Assembly: GCA_027488785.1 (NCBI GenBank)
Contig: JAIYAY010000006.1
Span: 1 to 52,115, forward strand
Direction of reading: 5' to 3'
Length of the DNA: 52,115 nt
From: Sphingomonadales bacterium
GTDB lineage: Bacteria > Pseudomonadota > Alphaproteobacteria > Sphingomonadales > Sphingomonadaceae
This document shows positions 1 through 8,725 of the stretch, piece by piece. A program made the translations under genes and the position numbers. Numbering within the stretch: the first letter of the stretch is position 1; each line of letters opens with the position of its first letter. The notes under the pieces are model-generated. The model was not told where the DNA came from. It saw nothing but the letters and a program-made list of their open reading frames with translations, and did no database searches.

Positions 1-1
1 C

Positions 2-151
2 GAAGTGGGTGATGAGAACATCCGCATTATCGGAGAAAAAACCAGCCTAGAGAAGGCTGTCAGTACCACACTAACCGGGAAAATCCCTGTTAGTGGTTTG
101 GTACGTAAATGGTGCACCCAACTGGATTCGAACCAGTGGCCCCCAGATTAG
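2..151 (+). CDS. C-terminal end of a probable site-specific recombinase (partial, runs off left edge)
   Basis: An open frame enters from the left edge and ends at TAG 149-151, giving 49 residues with no start codon inside the window. The tail contains NIRIIGEKTSLEKAV followed by GLVRKW and then TQLDSNQWPPD. From memory, this combination (an IRI(I/V)G...LE.AV stretch, then VRKW, then DSN) resembles the C-termini of large serine recombinases in alphaproteobacteria. The final 13 residues are simply the antisense reading of the tRNA-Arg gene at 110-186, as happens when an integrase gene abuts the tRNA it inserted into. With only 49 residues visible and no catalytic domain, the recombinase call is an inference, and a tyrosine integrase cannot be excluded. 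Confidence 0.5.
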   Translation, partial: EVGDENIRIIGEKTSLEKAVSTTLTGKIPVSGLVRKWCTQLDSNQWPPD

Positions 152-186
152 GAATCTGATGCTCTATCCTGCTGAGCTATGGGTGC
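110..186 (-). tRNA. tRNA-Arg (anticodon CCT)
   Basis: Reading the minus strand, the sequence folds as a full cloverleaf. A 7-bp acceptor stem pairs GCACCCA with TGGGTGC, the anticodon loop is TTCCTAA with anticodon CCT (codon AGG, Arg), and the T loop has GGTTCGAATCC. The discriminator base is A, and a CCA end appears encoded at 110-112, giving 77 nt. The gene lies antisense to the end of the recombinase-like frame, with its 3' end facing the putative integrated element. Confidence 0.95.
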
Positions 187-221
187 ATGGCAAATGGCCA
201 TAGCTGCGCGCAATTAGACGG

Positions 222-710
222 TCAATTTTTTGCGGAAGGGGGGACGACCGGAAACAACAAAGGTGCAACGTCTATGCCTTCTTCGACCAAAGCCTTTGCC
301 TCATCACGGCTGGTTTCGCCGTGAATCAGGCGGTCAGGTTCTTCGCCATAATGGATCGCCCGCGCGGTTTCAGCGAAGTTGCCGCCCACCCATTGCGACT
401 TATCCAGCATTTCAGATTGCGCACGGGCCAATTTTTGGACCAGCTCCGCCACAATAGCTGGGGGAATTTCGGTTGCCGGTGCATCCGTGTTCGTTGCAGC
501 CGCTGCGGGAGCCACCGAAGGCAGCCTGACCGCCTGTTGGTTGCTCTTGCGCGGAACATTAGGCACGGACAGAGCCTTTTGTATCACACCGTCGTGGCAG
601 GTTGGGCACGTGAGCAGACCGCTGGATTTCTGTGTATCAAAATCGGCAGAAGACGCGAACCAGCCTTCGAACTGATGTCCGTTACTGCAATTCAAATCAA
701 ATGTGATCAT
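222..710 (-). CDS. DUF1178 family protein
   Basis: This 162-residue protein opens with MITFDLNCSNGHQFEGWFAS, the hallmark start of the DUF1178 family. Cys8 and His12 together with Cys35-x2-Cys38 (CPTC) could bind a zinc ion. The middle is Ala/Pro-rich and the C-terminal third carries the conserved stretch with GNFAETARAIHYGEEP and a DEAKALVEEGI motif. The function of the family is not known. The start ATG overlaps the TGA of the upstream glutaredoxin gene by four bases, so the two are probably co-transcribed and translationally coupled. Confidence 0.9.
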   Translation of the reverse strand: MITFDLNCSNGHQFEGWFASSADFDTQKSSGLLTCPTCHDGVIQKALSVPNVPRKSNQQAVRLPSVAPAAAATNTDAPATEIPPAIVAELVQKLARAQSEMLDKSQWVGGNFAETARAIHYGEEPDRLIHGETSRDEAKALVEEGIDVAPLLFPVVPPSAKN

Positions 711-979
711 ACTGCGCCGCTGGCTCCCAGCATGCTATCCAGCTTTCCTTGGACATCGAGTGCGCGCAAATCGTCCGACCCGCCAATTGCGACATCATTG
801 ATAAAAATCTGTGGTACGGTTTGAGCGCCCGGCGCACGTGCGACCATTTCAGCACGCTTTGCGCCGCCCATTGTCACGTCATATTCGGTATATTTGACGC
901 CTTTGCTGTCCAAAAGATGCTTGGCCCGCACGCAATAAGGGCAGGCGAATTTGGTGTAGATTTCAACATTTGCAGTCAT
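707..979 (-). CDS. grxC: Glutaredoxin 3 (GrxC type)
   Basis: A 90-residue dithiol glutaredoxin that uses glutathione to reduce protein and mixed disulfides in the cytoplasm. The active site CPYC is at residues 13-16, the cis-proline motif TVP follows in AQTVPQIFIND, and the glutathione-binding GGSDDL comes after it. The ATG at 979 is chosen because it gives the standard short N-terminus before VEIYTK; the frame is open upstream to 1009 but the extra ten residues do not fit the family. It sits between comF and DUF1178, a common alphaproteobacterial arrangement. Confidence 0.93.
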   Translation of the reverse strand: MTANVEIYTKFACPYCVRAKHLLDSKGVKYTEYDVTMGGAKRAEMVARAPGAQTVPQIFINDVAIGGSDDLRALDVQGKLDSMLGASGAV

Positions 980-1010
980 GAAACTGAAATGGTGTTCCCA
1001 GTCCTGCAAG

Positions 1011-1778
1011 TCAAGCGTCGAACGATATCACTGCGTCAGCTTGCGCCCCGGCGCCACGCAAGGTCCGCGCCCAGCAGAATATCTGTACCCAATCTGCGCC
1101 GCCGCGCTTCAGCACCGCGACGCAGCCATCGCTGGTTGCGCCCGTAGTCAGAACATCGTCGATCAGGATGATGCTGCGTCCTTTCAACTTACCCTTATAT
1201 TTTGGATGCAAGGCAAAGGCGCGTCCCACGGCTTGTCTGCGGCGTTTGTGGTCTAACCCCCGCATGCTGGGCGTGCGTTTATGTCGGACCAATATATCGG
1301 GCACAAAGGCGAGACCGCTCATGGCTGCAAGCTGCTTGCCGATTAACGCCGACTGGTTGAAGCTGCGCGACCAAATCCGTGTCCAATGCAATGGCACTGG
1401 CGTGATGATCAATTGCTCTTGCCCTTCGGGCAAATGGCGCAGCATTTGTTGCGCAATCACCCGAGCCAGCCCGATTTTGCCGCCATATTTTAACCGAAGC
1501 GCAACTTGCGCCGATAAATCATCATATTTTACTGCCGCGCGGATGCCATCATGTCGGGGCGGATTGGCGATACAGGACGCGCAATAAGCGTGCGCGCCAC
1601 GGTCAAATTCAAAGGGGGTTGCGCATCCCCGACACCAAGGTGGCCCCAAAAATTCCAACTTTTGCCAGCAGGACACGCAAAATGGCCCACCGGCTGCGGT
1701 AATAACACCGCAACAAGGGCAGCGTTCGGGCAATACCCAATTCAACATCCTATGGAAAATGTGGCGGCCTTTTGCCAT
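1011..1778 (-). CDS. ComF family protein (phosphoribosyltransferase-like)
   Basis: The protein has an N-terminal zinc-ribbon region with paired cysteines (CPCC, CVSC, CRGC, CASC) and a type I phosphoribosyltransferase fold whose PRPP loop is IILIDDVLTTGAT near the C-terminus. Family members are linked to competence and DNA uptake in some bacteria, but the role here is unknown. Three starts are possible: GTG 1811, ATG 1778 and ATG 1748; none has a clear ribosome-binding site. ATG 1778 is used, giving 255 residues. The gene is transcribed away from the methyltransferase that starts at 1822 and leads into grxC and DUF1178. Confidence 0.85.
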   Translation of the reverse strand: MAKGRHIFHRMLNWVLPERCPCCGVITAAGGPFCVSCWQKLEFLGPPWCRGCATPFEFDRGAHAYCASCIANPPRHDGIRAAVKYDDLSAQVALRLKYGGKIGLARVIAQQMLRHLPEGQEQLIITPVPLHWTRIWSRSFNQSALIGKQLAAMSGLAFVPDILVRHKRTPSMRGLDHKRRRQAVGRAFALHPKYKGKLKGRSIILIDDVLTTGATSDGCVAVLKRGGADWVQIFCWARTLRGAGAQADAVISFDA

Positions 1779-1821
1779 ATCGCACTTGTCGAACAAAGCA
1801 TGGGGCTGCACAAGGGCACAA

Positions 1822-2715
1822 ATGCATAATGAATTGAATCCACCGGAAATTTTTGATCGCCGCCGCCGTCATGCGTTGCGCGCGCGGGCCGCTGGGCGTT
1901 TGGGGGATGATTTTCTGTGGCACCACATCGCGCAGGATATGACGGAGCGGCTGTCCGCGGTTACCCGCACGTTCGCACATGCCCTCATCATCGGGCCTAT
2001 CGGACGATGGCAGGCGGATATCTTGCCGCCAAATGTCCCCTGCACCCTTGCCCCTCTCCGCGATACAGAGACTGGGGCACGAGCTGGTGCGAGAACGGCG
2101 AGCGATACGTCCGTTGCGTTGGAAGAAGACCGCCTGCCCTTCACGCCCGGCAGCTTTGATCTCGTGATTTCGGCGGGAACGCTGGATAGCGTAAACGACT
2201 TGCCAGGTGCGCTGATTCAAATCCGCCGCCTCTTGCGGCCCGATGGCTTGTTCCTGGGCCATATGTTTGGAGCTGGCACTTTAGGCACACTCAAGGCGAT
2301 GTTGCTGGAGGCGGATGCGGATCGCGTTACCCCGCATATCCACCCACAAATTGATCTGCGCAGCGCGGCAGACCTTATCGTCCGTGCTGGCTTCACTTTG
2401 CCTGTAGCAGATCAGGACATGTCCGCCGTGCGTTATGGAGACTGGCGCTCCATCGTGTCAGACATACGGGACGCTGGGCTAGGTAATGCGCTTGCGGGAC
2501 CGCGCAACTATCTGGGCAAAAACATCGCCGTCCGGCTGGATCATGCGTTCGCTGCGCGTGCCGATGCCCAAGGCAAGGTGACCGAAGGCTTTGCGCATAT
2601 CTACTTAAGCGGATGGGCACCGTCCGAAAACCAACCCCGCCCCGCCAAGAGAGGAAGTGGGCAGGTGTCTCTCGCCGACATATTGTCCAAAGATCAAGCG
2701 GGCTATATGCCCTGA
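1822..2715 (+). CDS. SAM-dependent methyltransferase, BioC/NDUFAF5-like
   Basis: This 297-residue class I methyltransferase begins MHNELNPPEIFDRRRRHALR, a start typical of the alphaproteobacterial relatives of mitochondrial NDUFAF5 (complex I assembly) and BioC. A Rossmann-like core is visible: LIIGPIG near residue 50, the acidic SFDLVISAGTLDSVNDLP segment, and LLRPDGLFLGHMFG as the post-motif strand. The usual GxGxG of motif I is degenerate (GPIGRW). The frame is open back to 1759, but the family alignment favours ATG 1822. The 3' end overlaps the convergent mutT gene by 13 bases. The substrate is unknown. Confidence 0.82.
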   Translation: MHNELNPPEIFDRRRRHALRARAAGRLGDDFLWHHIAQDMTERLSAVTRTFAHALIIGPIGRWQADILPPNVPCTLAPLRDTETGARAGARTASDTSVALEEDRLPFTPGSFDLVISAGTLDSVNDLPGALIQIRRLLRPDGLFLGHMFGAGTLGTLKAMLLEADADRVTPHIHPQIDLRSAADLIVRAGFTLPVADQDMSAVRYGDWRSIVSDIRDAGLGNALAGPRNYLGKNIAVRLDHAFAARADAQGKVTEGFAHIYLSGWAPSENQPRPAKRGSGQVSLADILSKDQAGYMP

Positions 2716-3110
2716 AGTTTCCGTACCAAGGGATAATCGGCGGGCGGCATCGGCAAGTCCGCCATGTCTTGGGCTAATACCCAACGGATATCGGACGCAT
2801 AAATCGCTGTCGGCGTACCCGTCCATTTGGCACAGCGATAGAGCAGCAACACTAGATTACGATCGCCCAAAGGCGCGCTGGCAAAAGTTTCTGGCACCAA
2901 ATCCTGCGCGGCAACGATAATGCCCAGCTCCTCTTCGAGCTCGCGTACCAGCGCCGATTCAGGAGACTCGCCAAGATCGACCTTGCCACCGGGGAACTCC
3001 CACAGCCCACCCATTTGTCCCCCAATAGGACGTTTTTGGAGCAGAATTTCCCCATTGTCATTGGTCAATGCAGCGGCAACCACGAACAATATCGTCGAAC
3101 TAACTTCCAT
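2703..3110 (-). CDS. mutT: Nudix hydrolase, 8-oxo-dGTP diphosphatase (MutT type)
   Basis: About 135 residues with a complete Nudix box, G-x5-E-x7-REL-x-EE-x-G-I, at roughly residues 42-64, preceded by LLQKRP and GGLWEFPGGK as in MutT proteins that sanitise oxidised nucleotides. The ATG at 3110 is preferred over the GTG two codons upstream; neither has an obvious ribosome-binding site. The gene is convergent with, and overlaps by 13 bases, the methyltransferase gene. The precise nucleotide preference cannot be read from sequence, so a general (deoxy)nucleoside triphosphate pyrophosphohydrolase remains possible. Confidence 0.88.
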   Translation of the reverse strand: MEVSSTILFVVAAALTNDNGEILLQKRPIGGQMGGLWEFPGGKVDLGESPESALVRELEEELGIIVAAQDLVPETFASAPLGDRNLVLLLYRCAKWTGTPTAIYASDIRWVLAQDMADLPMPPADYPLVRKLQGI

Positions 3111-3197
3111 ATTCACATCACATCACAAGGTTTTGATAGGCTGTGTGGGATTTTGAAGCGCCTCGCAACTGGGGAATGCGTAGCCAGCCCTTTTCGT

Positions 3198-4697
3198 TCA
3201 GTAGGTCACGATCTTCAGCTTCTGCCCCGCGCGAATGGTCGCGTTGGATGAAAGCCCGTTCAGAGCCCTAAAGCGTTCGGTCCGCAAAGAAGGATATGCC
3301 ATGCGCGCCGCAAGCGATGCGACATTATCTTGCGGTCCTGCGGTGACGATGCGCAGCTTGCGTGGCTTTACCGCCGATGCTTGCGTGTCGGTCAGGCGCG
3401 ACATGCTAGCAAACATGCGATCAAACGGGTTGGCGTTGCTGGCCGTAATTGTCACAAAATGATAGGCCGTGTCCGGTGCCCATTCATACGCGAACACCGT
3501 AACGACGCGTTGCCCCTGCTGCGTGTTAACAACAGAATTGCTATAAAAAGCCGGGATATCGTTCACCGTTGTTCGCCGGATTTCTCCTGCCGGAATGGTT
3601 GTATTATCGCCCGACACTGTCTTCAGCGCTTTGGCTATGTAGCTGCTGCGATTGCCATCAAACGGACCACCTGTGAATATCGCCTTCCCGCCGTTGCCGT
3701 TTATCGCGATGGAATCACTGCTGTTTTGCATGCCAAAGCCAGCGGGTGCGGCGAACTGCATCTTCAGTATCGGATGCAGGAAATTTTGCCCTTCGACCAC
3801 ACCTTGCGCAGGGTCATCGCCATATAGCATGCCGTCAATCGTCGCCAAATGCGCGTCCGCATTGCGAAAGGTGCTGGCGGGATAGCTTTTGGAGCGCAAT
3901 GCCGCCCGCGAAACGCGGCGCGCAGGATCAGGGTGCGTGCTTGCCCACTCCGGAACCCGGTTATCGGCCAAGCCGGCAACTTGCATATCCACGCTGGTCT
4001 GCAACGCCAAGGAATTGAGCATCGATGCTAGGGCGCTTGGGTCATATCCGGCCTTGCTCAAATACCTGATACCGTAATCATCGGCTTCCTCTTCTTGCGT
4101 GCGTGAATATTTTAAAGAGAAGACCTGCGCCAATGGACCTGCATATTGCTGCAATCCACCCCCCAGCGCCCCCAATAAGCCGCCAGAATTACCAAGTACG
4201 GCCCCCAATATGCTGCCACCCATCCCCAAAAGACCAGCAAGCGTGGCGTTATTTTTACGCTTTTCGCTATGCCGCGCTGCGGTGTGCCCGACCTCATGCC
4301 CAAGCACGCCTGCCATTTCGGCTTCGCTGTTGGTCAAGGTAACCAATTGCCGCGTGATGTAGATATAACCACCGGGCAGGGCGAAGGCGTTGTTCACCGA
4401 TGAATTGAGCAATGTTACGTTAAAGTCGCTTTGCGCGTTCCCAAGCCCCGACTGCATAGCAACATTTTTGCCGATGCGCACGACATAGGCTGTCTGCGGA
4501 CTTTGCATCGGTCCGCCAAATTCTCTCAAAATTTCTGTGTGATATTTGGCCCCCTCATTCTTTTCTTGAGTGGTAAAGGGCTTTGGCGGCGATGGGCCTG
4601 TGGCTCTGGACTGTGCGTCGGCGGGAATAGCGCCGCCAATCAACACCAGTCCGAAAATTGCGGCACTGGTAATAAGACACAGCTTCGAAAAACGCAT
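3198..4697 (-). CDS. Exported M48 family metalloprotease with C-terminal LysM-like domain
   Basis: A 499-residue protein with an N-terminal signal peptide (MRFSKLCLITSAAIFGLVLI, Ala-rich cleavage region), a zinc protease core with HEVGH at about residues 134-138, and the downstream glutamate in EEEADDYGIRYL. HPDPARRVSRA follows, as in BepA/YfgC-type outer-membrane quality-control proteases. The last 50 residues (from LRIVTAGPQDNVASLAARM to IRAGQKLKIVTY) look like a LysM fold, which would anchor the enzyme to peptidoglycan. ATG 4697 is chosen for its strong GGGGAGG ribosome-binding site; the longer frame from 4769 would bury the signal peptide. It acts in the periplasm by inference. Confidence 0.88.
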   Translation of the reverse strand: MRFSKLCLITSAAIFGLVLIGGAIPADAQSRATGPSPPKPFTTQEKNEGAKYHTEILREFGGPMQSPQTAYVVRIGKNVAMQSGLGNAQSDFNVTLLNSSVNNAFALPGGYIYITRQLVTLTNSEAEMAGVLGHEVGHTAARHSEKRKNNATLAGLLGMGGSILGAVLGNSGGLLGALGGGLQQYAGPLAQVFSLKYSRTQEEEADDYGIRYLSKAGYDPSALASMLNSLALQTSVDMQVAGLADNRVPEWASTHPDPARRVSRAALRSKSYPASTFRNADAHLATIDGMLYGDDPAQGVVEGQNFLHPILKMQFAAPAGFGMQNSSDSIAINGNGGKAIFTGGPFDGNRSSYIAKALKTVSGDNTTIPAGEIRRTTVNDIPAFYSNSVVNTQQGQRVVTVFAYEWAPDTAYHFVTITASNANPFDRMFASMSRLTDTQASAVKPRKLRIVTAGPQDNVASLAARMAYPSLRTERFRALNGLSSNATIRAGQKLKIVTY

Positions 4698-4793
4698 CAA
4701 TATCCTCCCCACATACGGGCAACGTCGCTTGGAATCTGCCGTTTCACCGCCGTACACATGAACGGCCATAGGGGTGTTTACAACCGGAGCAGT

Positions 4794-5738
4794 TCAAGCC
4801 CCCATGGACAGGAATTTTGCGCGACGCTGTTGCAGCAATTCCTTGGACGAAAACCCGGACAATGCATCCAACTCCTCGTCTATGGCGGTCGCAAGCGCTG
4901 CCGCAGCTGTCGCATGATCGCGATGCGCACCGCCAATGGGTTCCGCAACAATCCGGTCAATGATGCGCAACGCTTTCAGATCGTCTGCGGTCATCTTCAT
5001 GGCTTGCGCGGCGTCCGCCGCCTTGTCGCCCGTGCGCCACAAAATCGAGGCACAACCTTCGGGAGATATCACCGAGTAAACGGCATATTGAAACATCAGA
5101 ATGCGGTCGGCAGCCGCCAGTGCAACGGCACCGCCTGAACCGCCCTCCCCCACGATGCAGGCAATCATCGGAACGCCCAATGCCAGACATTTTTCGGTGG
5201 AACGGGCAATCGCCTCAGCCTGTCCGCGCTCTTCGGCCTGAATGCCCGGAAACGCACCCGAGGTATCAACCAAGCTCACCACCGGGATGCCAAACCGATC
5301 CGCTAGTTCCATCAGGCGAATGGCCTTGCGATAGCCCTCGGGCTTGCCCATGCCAAAATTATGGCGCAGGCGGCTTTGCGTATCGTCGCCTTTTTCATGC
5401 CCAATGACCATCACACGGCGGCCATTTAAGCGGCCAAGACCCCCAATAATTGCTTGGTCGTCACCAAAGGCGCGGTCCCCTGCCAAAGGCATGAAATCTT
5501 CAAACATCGCTTCGATATAATGTTTGAAATGTGGACGTTCCGGGTGACGAGCGACCTGCGTTTTCTGCCATGCAGTTAGATTGGCATAGGTATCCTTTAA
5601 CTGCTTGTCCGCCTTGGCGCGCAACTTGGTGATTTCGGCGCCCGCATCGACGTCGCTATCACGCGCAGCATCTTGCAGTTCAAGGATGCGCGCTTCGAGC
5701 GCGGCAACCGGCTTTTCAAAATCGAGATATACCATCAT
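4794..5738 (-). CDS. accA: Acetyl-CoA carboxylase carboxyltransferase subunit alpha
   Basis: A 314-residue AccA of standard length. It pairs with AccD to transfer the carboxyl group from biotin to acetyl-CoA, giving malonyl-CoA for fatty acid synthesis. Recognisable blocks are YLDFEKPVAALEARI at the N-terminus, the crotonase-like core with GHEKGD, FGMGKPEGYRKA, DTSGAFPGIQAEERGQ and the oxyanion region GEGGSGGAVAL, then VISPEGCASILW. The start overlaps the stop of xerD (ATGA), so accA is probably translated from the xerD message. Two adjacent ATG codons (5738, 5735) could serve as start. Confidence 0.97.
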   Translation of the reverse strand: MMVYLDFEKPVAALEARILELQDAARDSDVDAGAEITKLRAKADKQLKDTYANLTAWQKTQVARHPERPHFKHYIEAMFEDFMPLAGDRAFGDDQAIIGGLGRLNGRRVMVIGHEKGDDTQSRLRHNFGMGKPEGYRKAIRLMELADRFGIPVVSLVDTSGAFPGIQAEERGQAEAIARSTEKCLALGVPMIACIVGEGGSGGAVALAAADRILMFQYAVYSVISPEGCASILWRTGDKAADAAQAMKMTADDLKALRIIDRIVAEPIGGAHRDHATAAAALATAIDEELDALSGFSSKELLQQRRAKFLSMGA

Positions 5739-6661
5739 GCTTGCGGGTTAGAACCTCCTGTGCGGCGGGTCAATGTGCGCGTTGCTAATGGGTGCCGTCG
5801 ATTGACCAGTTCGACGAGCTTGCTGCTGTCGACATGCGTGTAAATCTGCGTCGTCGCAATGTCCGCATGCCCCAGCATGGACTGCAACGCCCGCAGATTC
5901 GCGCCACCCGCCAAAAGATGCGTGGCAAAGGCATGCCGCAAGACATGAGGGCTGACTTTTACCGGGTCCAGCCCAGCATAAGCGGCCAGATCCTTAATGA
6001 TCTGGAACAGGCGAATGCGGCTGATATGTCCCCCACGCGATGGAAAGAGAAACCGCGATTTTTCAGGAACAAAGTCCAACCAAGCGCTAACCGCTTGGCG
6101 TGCACGGTTGGAAATGGGGATTAATCGTTCCTTATCGCCTTTGCCTTTTATGATGATAAACGGCCGATCAGAAACGACCGCATTGCGCGGCAGGCCAACC
6201 AATTCAGTCGCACGCAGACCTGAGCCGTAGAGTAGCTCGATAAGCGCCGACAGCCGGTAATCGGTTGCAATGGGGTGCGCCTGTAAGAGCTTTGCATCAA
6301 TGACCGCGAACAAAGTGTCGACTTCGTCTTTATCCAAAATTTTGGGCAAGGGTAGCATCTGTGCTGGCTTTGGCAGAGCTGCCGACGGGTTATCGGCGCG
6401 AAAGCCCTCCTCATGCAGAAAGGCAAAAAAGCGCCGTAATGCCGATGCCTTACGTGCTACAGAGCTGTTGGCAAGGTCACGCCATTCACGCGCGAGCTCC
6501 ACCAGCGCGTCAGGCCCCGCCGAGGTCAGTTTACCATGCAAAAGGCCGGATGCCGACATCAAGTCACTTTGATACGCCAAAAGCGTGTTCTTAGCGACCC
6601 CCTGCTCTGCCGCCAGCATCTCCAGAAAACGGGCAATCAGATCACGATCGGCTAAGCTCAT
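5735..6661 (-). CDS. xerD: Tyrosine recombinase XerD
   Basis: A 308-residue tyrosine recombinase with the SAM-like N-terminal domain (residues 1-90) and a complete catalytic set: Arg150 in LLYGSGLRATEL, Lys near 174, His239-x2-Arg242 in HVLRHAFATHLL, His265 in LGHADI and Tyr274 in TQIYTHV. Together with XerC it resolves chromosome dimers at dif. Assignment to XerD rather than XerC rests on the linkage with accA and on ATHLLAGGANLRALQSMLGH; the XerC candidate lies at 26861-27757. It is upstream of, and overlaps, accA. Confidence 0.9.
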   Translation of the reverse strand: MSLADRDLIARFLEMLAAEQGVAKNTLLAYQSDLMSASGLLHGKLTSAGPDALVELAREWRDLANSSVARKASALRRFFAFLHEEGFRADNPSAALPKPAQMLPLPKILDKDEVDTLFAVIDAKLLQAHPIATDYRLSALIELLYGSGLRATELVGLPRNAVVSDRPFIIIKGKGDKERLIPISNRARQAVSAWLDFVPEKSRFLFPSRGGHISRIRLFQIIKDLAAYAGLDPVKVSPHVLRHAFATHLLAGGANLRALQSMLGHADIATTQIYTHVDSSKLVELVNRRHPLATRTLTRRTGGSNPQA

Positions 6662-6691
6662 GACTGGCTGACGATCGTCATTGCCATATCG

Positions 6692-8539
6692 TTAGGCAAA
6701 AGTGACAGCTTCAGCAGCAATCATCCGTGCTTCGGCCTCCAAACCGACCTGTCGCAAGGAACGAACGATATAATATAGATGATTGGCGGGCACAGACGAC
6801 CATGACGGAGCCTGAAGTGCCGCCATCGCCATCAGCGCGACCGTGCCCTGTTCGCCACGTTCTGCGGCAGCGGTAATCGCCTTTGACCAAGCGGTTTGCC
6901 GAGCAATGTTGATTTTGAGGTCGCTTGCAAAATCCGTGCGCGCGTCGCTTTCAATTCGGCCAAGCCCGGACAGGCCAGCTAATAAAAGCCGCGACTTATG
7001 TCCGTCGGTGCTGTCATCATTGCCGAAAAAATCATCAAGGCTGCCATAATCAGCGGCCGTTACCCGCCCTGGCGCCGCCAATGTCAAAAGCGCCCAACCC
7101 AGCGATCCATCCGCCACAACGTTCATCCATCGCGCAGCGGATCGGTCTAGACCAGCCGTCAGCATAGACGCAATCAGCTGGTCGGCCTCTGCCTGATGAT
7201 CGCTGTCGGGCGCAATAAGCGCTGCTGCCCGCGCGGTCATCACCAATGACGCCTGATAGTCTGCACCTGCAGCCGCCGTAGTCCATAAGGATGTCATAGC
7301 CGCAACCTTGGCATCTGCATCAGAAGCAGTGTACGCATTTCCGAGGCTTTCTGCCTGTGCCCGCGCGGCGTCGGGCGCATCGGGATCCGCAAGGACCTGC
7401 GCATAGAGATCCACCATGTTCCGGTTCGACAAAATGCCAAGCGCCGCAGCATTGGATGCATATTTGACCCGGATCGTCGGCGTAAACATCGGCAACTGGA
7501 CGCGCCAACCGTCGATTTGCCGCCCCGTGCGGGCAAATAGGCTTTCGGGAGGTTCGAGGCCAACGGCAGCGGAAAGACCGAAGCGCCAAGGGTTCATACC
7601 CTCTACATTTTCCCACTCAATTTTGACCGAACGCCGTCCGTTCATGCCGGCCCCAACCGCTTTTTCAGCCAGAAGATAATCGACGCCGCGGACCCAGCCT
7701 TGATAGCGGCCCTGATTTATCAGCGCCGTCGCATTGCCTTGTTCACCTGCCAAGGACGCACAGATAGCGCGGGTCATTTTCCAGCGGCCATTGTTCACAA
7801 GACGCGCGCCGCTTTCGCTGATTGGGCACATGCCCGCTAAATCGCCATTGGCCAAATAGGCCTGCATCGCGACCTCGTGGAGGCGTTTTGTGTAATCTGC
7901 GCCGTCAACCTGCTGAACAAGATTTCGCGCTACAACCGAGTCGCCCATGCGCAGCAACAACCACGCACGCTCCGCTGTCCAATCCGCGCCGTTGACACCG
8001 GCTGGCGTGCTGGTGCGGCTGGCAAGAAGGCGCCGCGCCATAATGGTCCCCCAGCGCGAGGCAATCGGCCCCGTCGTCCGCTTTAGTATTTGGTTCAGGA
8101 AAGCACCGTCCAAACTACCAAAAGAGTTCGCAGGAAATCCGCCGGACGCTTCCGATAAAATTCCGATATCGTTCAACGACTGGCGTGCCGAAGGTGGCAC
8201 ATCAAAACGGATGGCCAATTCCGGCTCTTCTGCATCCTCTTCTTCGGTTGCGCTTTCGTCCTCCGTCACAGATGTCGCAGAAGTTGTGCCAACGGGCGAT
8301 GCGGTGCCATTGGGCGCTGGTCGGCCCGTTACGGGTGTCGGCGGAGGGGCAGGATCGCCAAAGCCTTCCGGAAGCAAGGATTCAGGTCCCTGCTGCCCGA
8401 GCGCAGGCAAAGAAAATACCAAAACCAGAGCGCTGGCAACCAAAAGGCCGCTTTTTGAAATCTTGTCAGTCAATGATGCGAACCTGTTTCCATATCTGCG
8501 AGCAGTAACGCGGTATGTCCCATTATCATCCGTTGCCAT
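6692..8539 (-). CDS. Large exported or membrane-anchored protein of unknown function
   Basis: I do not recognise this 615-residue protein. It has a cytoplasmic leader of about 30 residues, a hydrophobic segment (SGLLVASALVLVFSLPALG, about residues 30-48), a Pro-rich linker, an acidic run (TEDESATEEEDAEEPE, about 90-105), and a long Ala-rich helical region with repeated tryptophan-containing helices, suggesting a solenoid of paired helices. It is therefore probably anchored in the inner membrane with a large periplasmic domain. ATG 8539 is chosen because GAGGG lies at a good distance upstream, unlike the GTG at 8554. It sits between xerD and aroK, in a slot I associate with lineage-specific hypothetical proteins in sphingomonads. 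Confidence 0.75.
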   Translation of the reverse strand: MATDDNGTYRVTARRYGNRFASLTDKISKSGLLVASALVLVFSLPALGQQGPESLLPEGFGDPAPPPTPVTGRPAPNGTASPVGTTSATSVTEDESATEEEDAEEPELAIRFDVPPSARQSLNDIGILSEASGGFPANSFGSLDGAFLNQILKRTTGPIASRWGTIMARRLLASRTSTPAGVNGADWTAERAWLLLRMGDSVVARNLVQQVDGADYTKRLHEVAMQAYLANGDLAGMCPISESGARLVNNGRWKMTRAICASLAGEQGNATALINQGRYQGWVRGVDYLLAEKAVGAGMNGRRSVKIEWENVEGMNPWRFGLSAAVGLEPPESLFARTGRQIDGWRVQLPMFTPTIRVKYASNAAALGILSNRNMVDLYAQVLADPDAPDAARAQAESLGNAYTASDADAKVAAMTSLWTTAAAGADYQASLVMTARAAALIAPDSDHQAEADQLIASMLTAGLDRSAARWMNVVADGSLGWALLTLAAPGRVTAADYGSLDDFFGNDDSTDGHKSRLLLAGLSGLGRIESDARTDFASDLKINIARQTAWSKAITAAAERGEQGTVALMAMAALQAPSWSSVPANHLYYIVRSLRQVGLEAEARMIAAEAVTFA

Positions 8540-8725
8540 TGCCGCAACCCTCACCAGAGAATAGCAAGCCTATGCCCCGTGCGGCAACCGATAGAAACCG
8601 CAAAAACGGAATTTCACGCAACTATGCGACTTTATACAACTTATTGTCCTGTATTTACCACGAAAATTCCTAAAGTGGCAAACTGCTTTCGGCTGACGCC
8701 AAGGCAATATATAGGCCATTTTGTC

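Noticed and set aside
5735-6661. XerD as an integrase of a mobile element
   Set aside because: Its motifs and its overlap with accA fit the housekeeping recombinase; no att repeats or phage genes are nearby. The same reasoning applies to xerC at 26861-27757.
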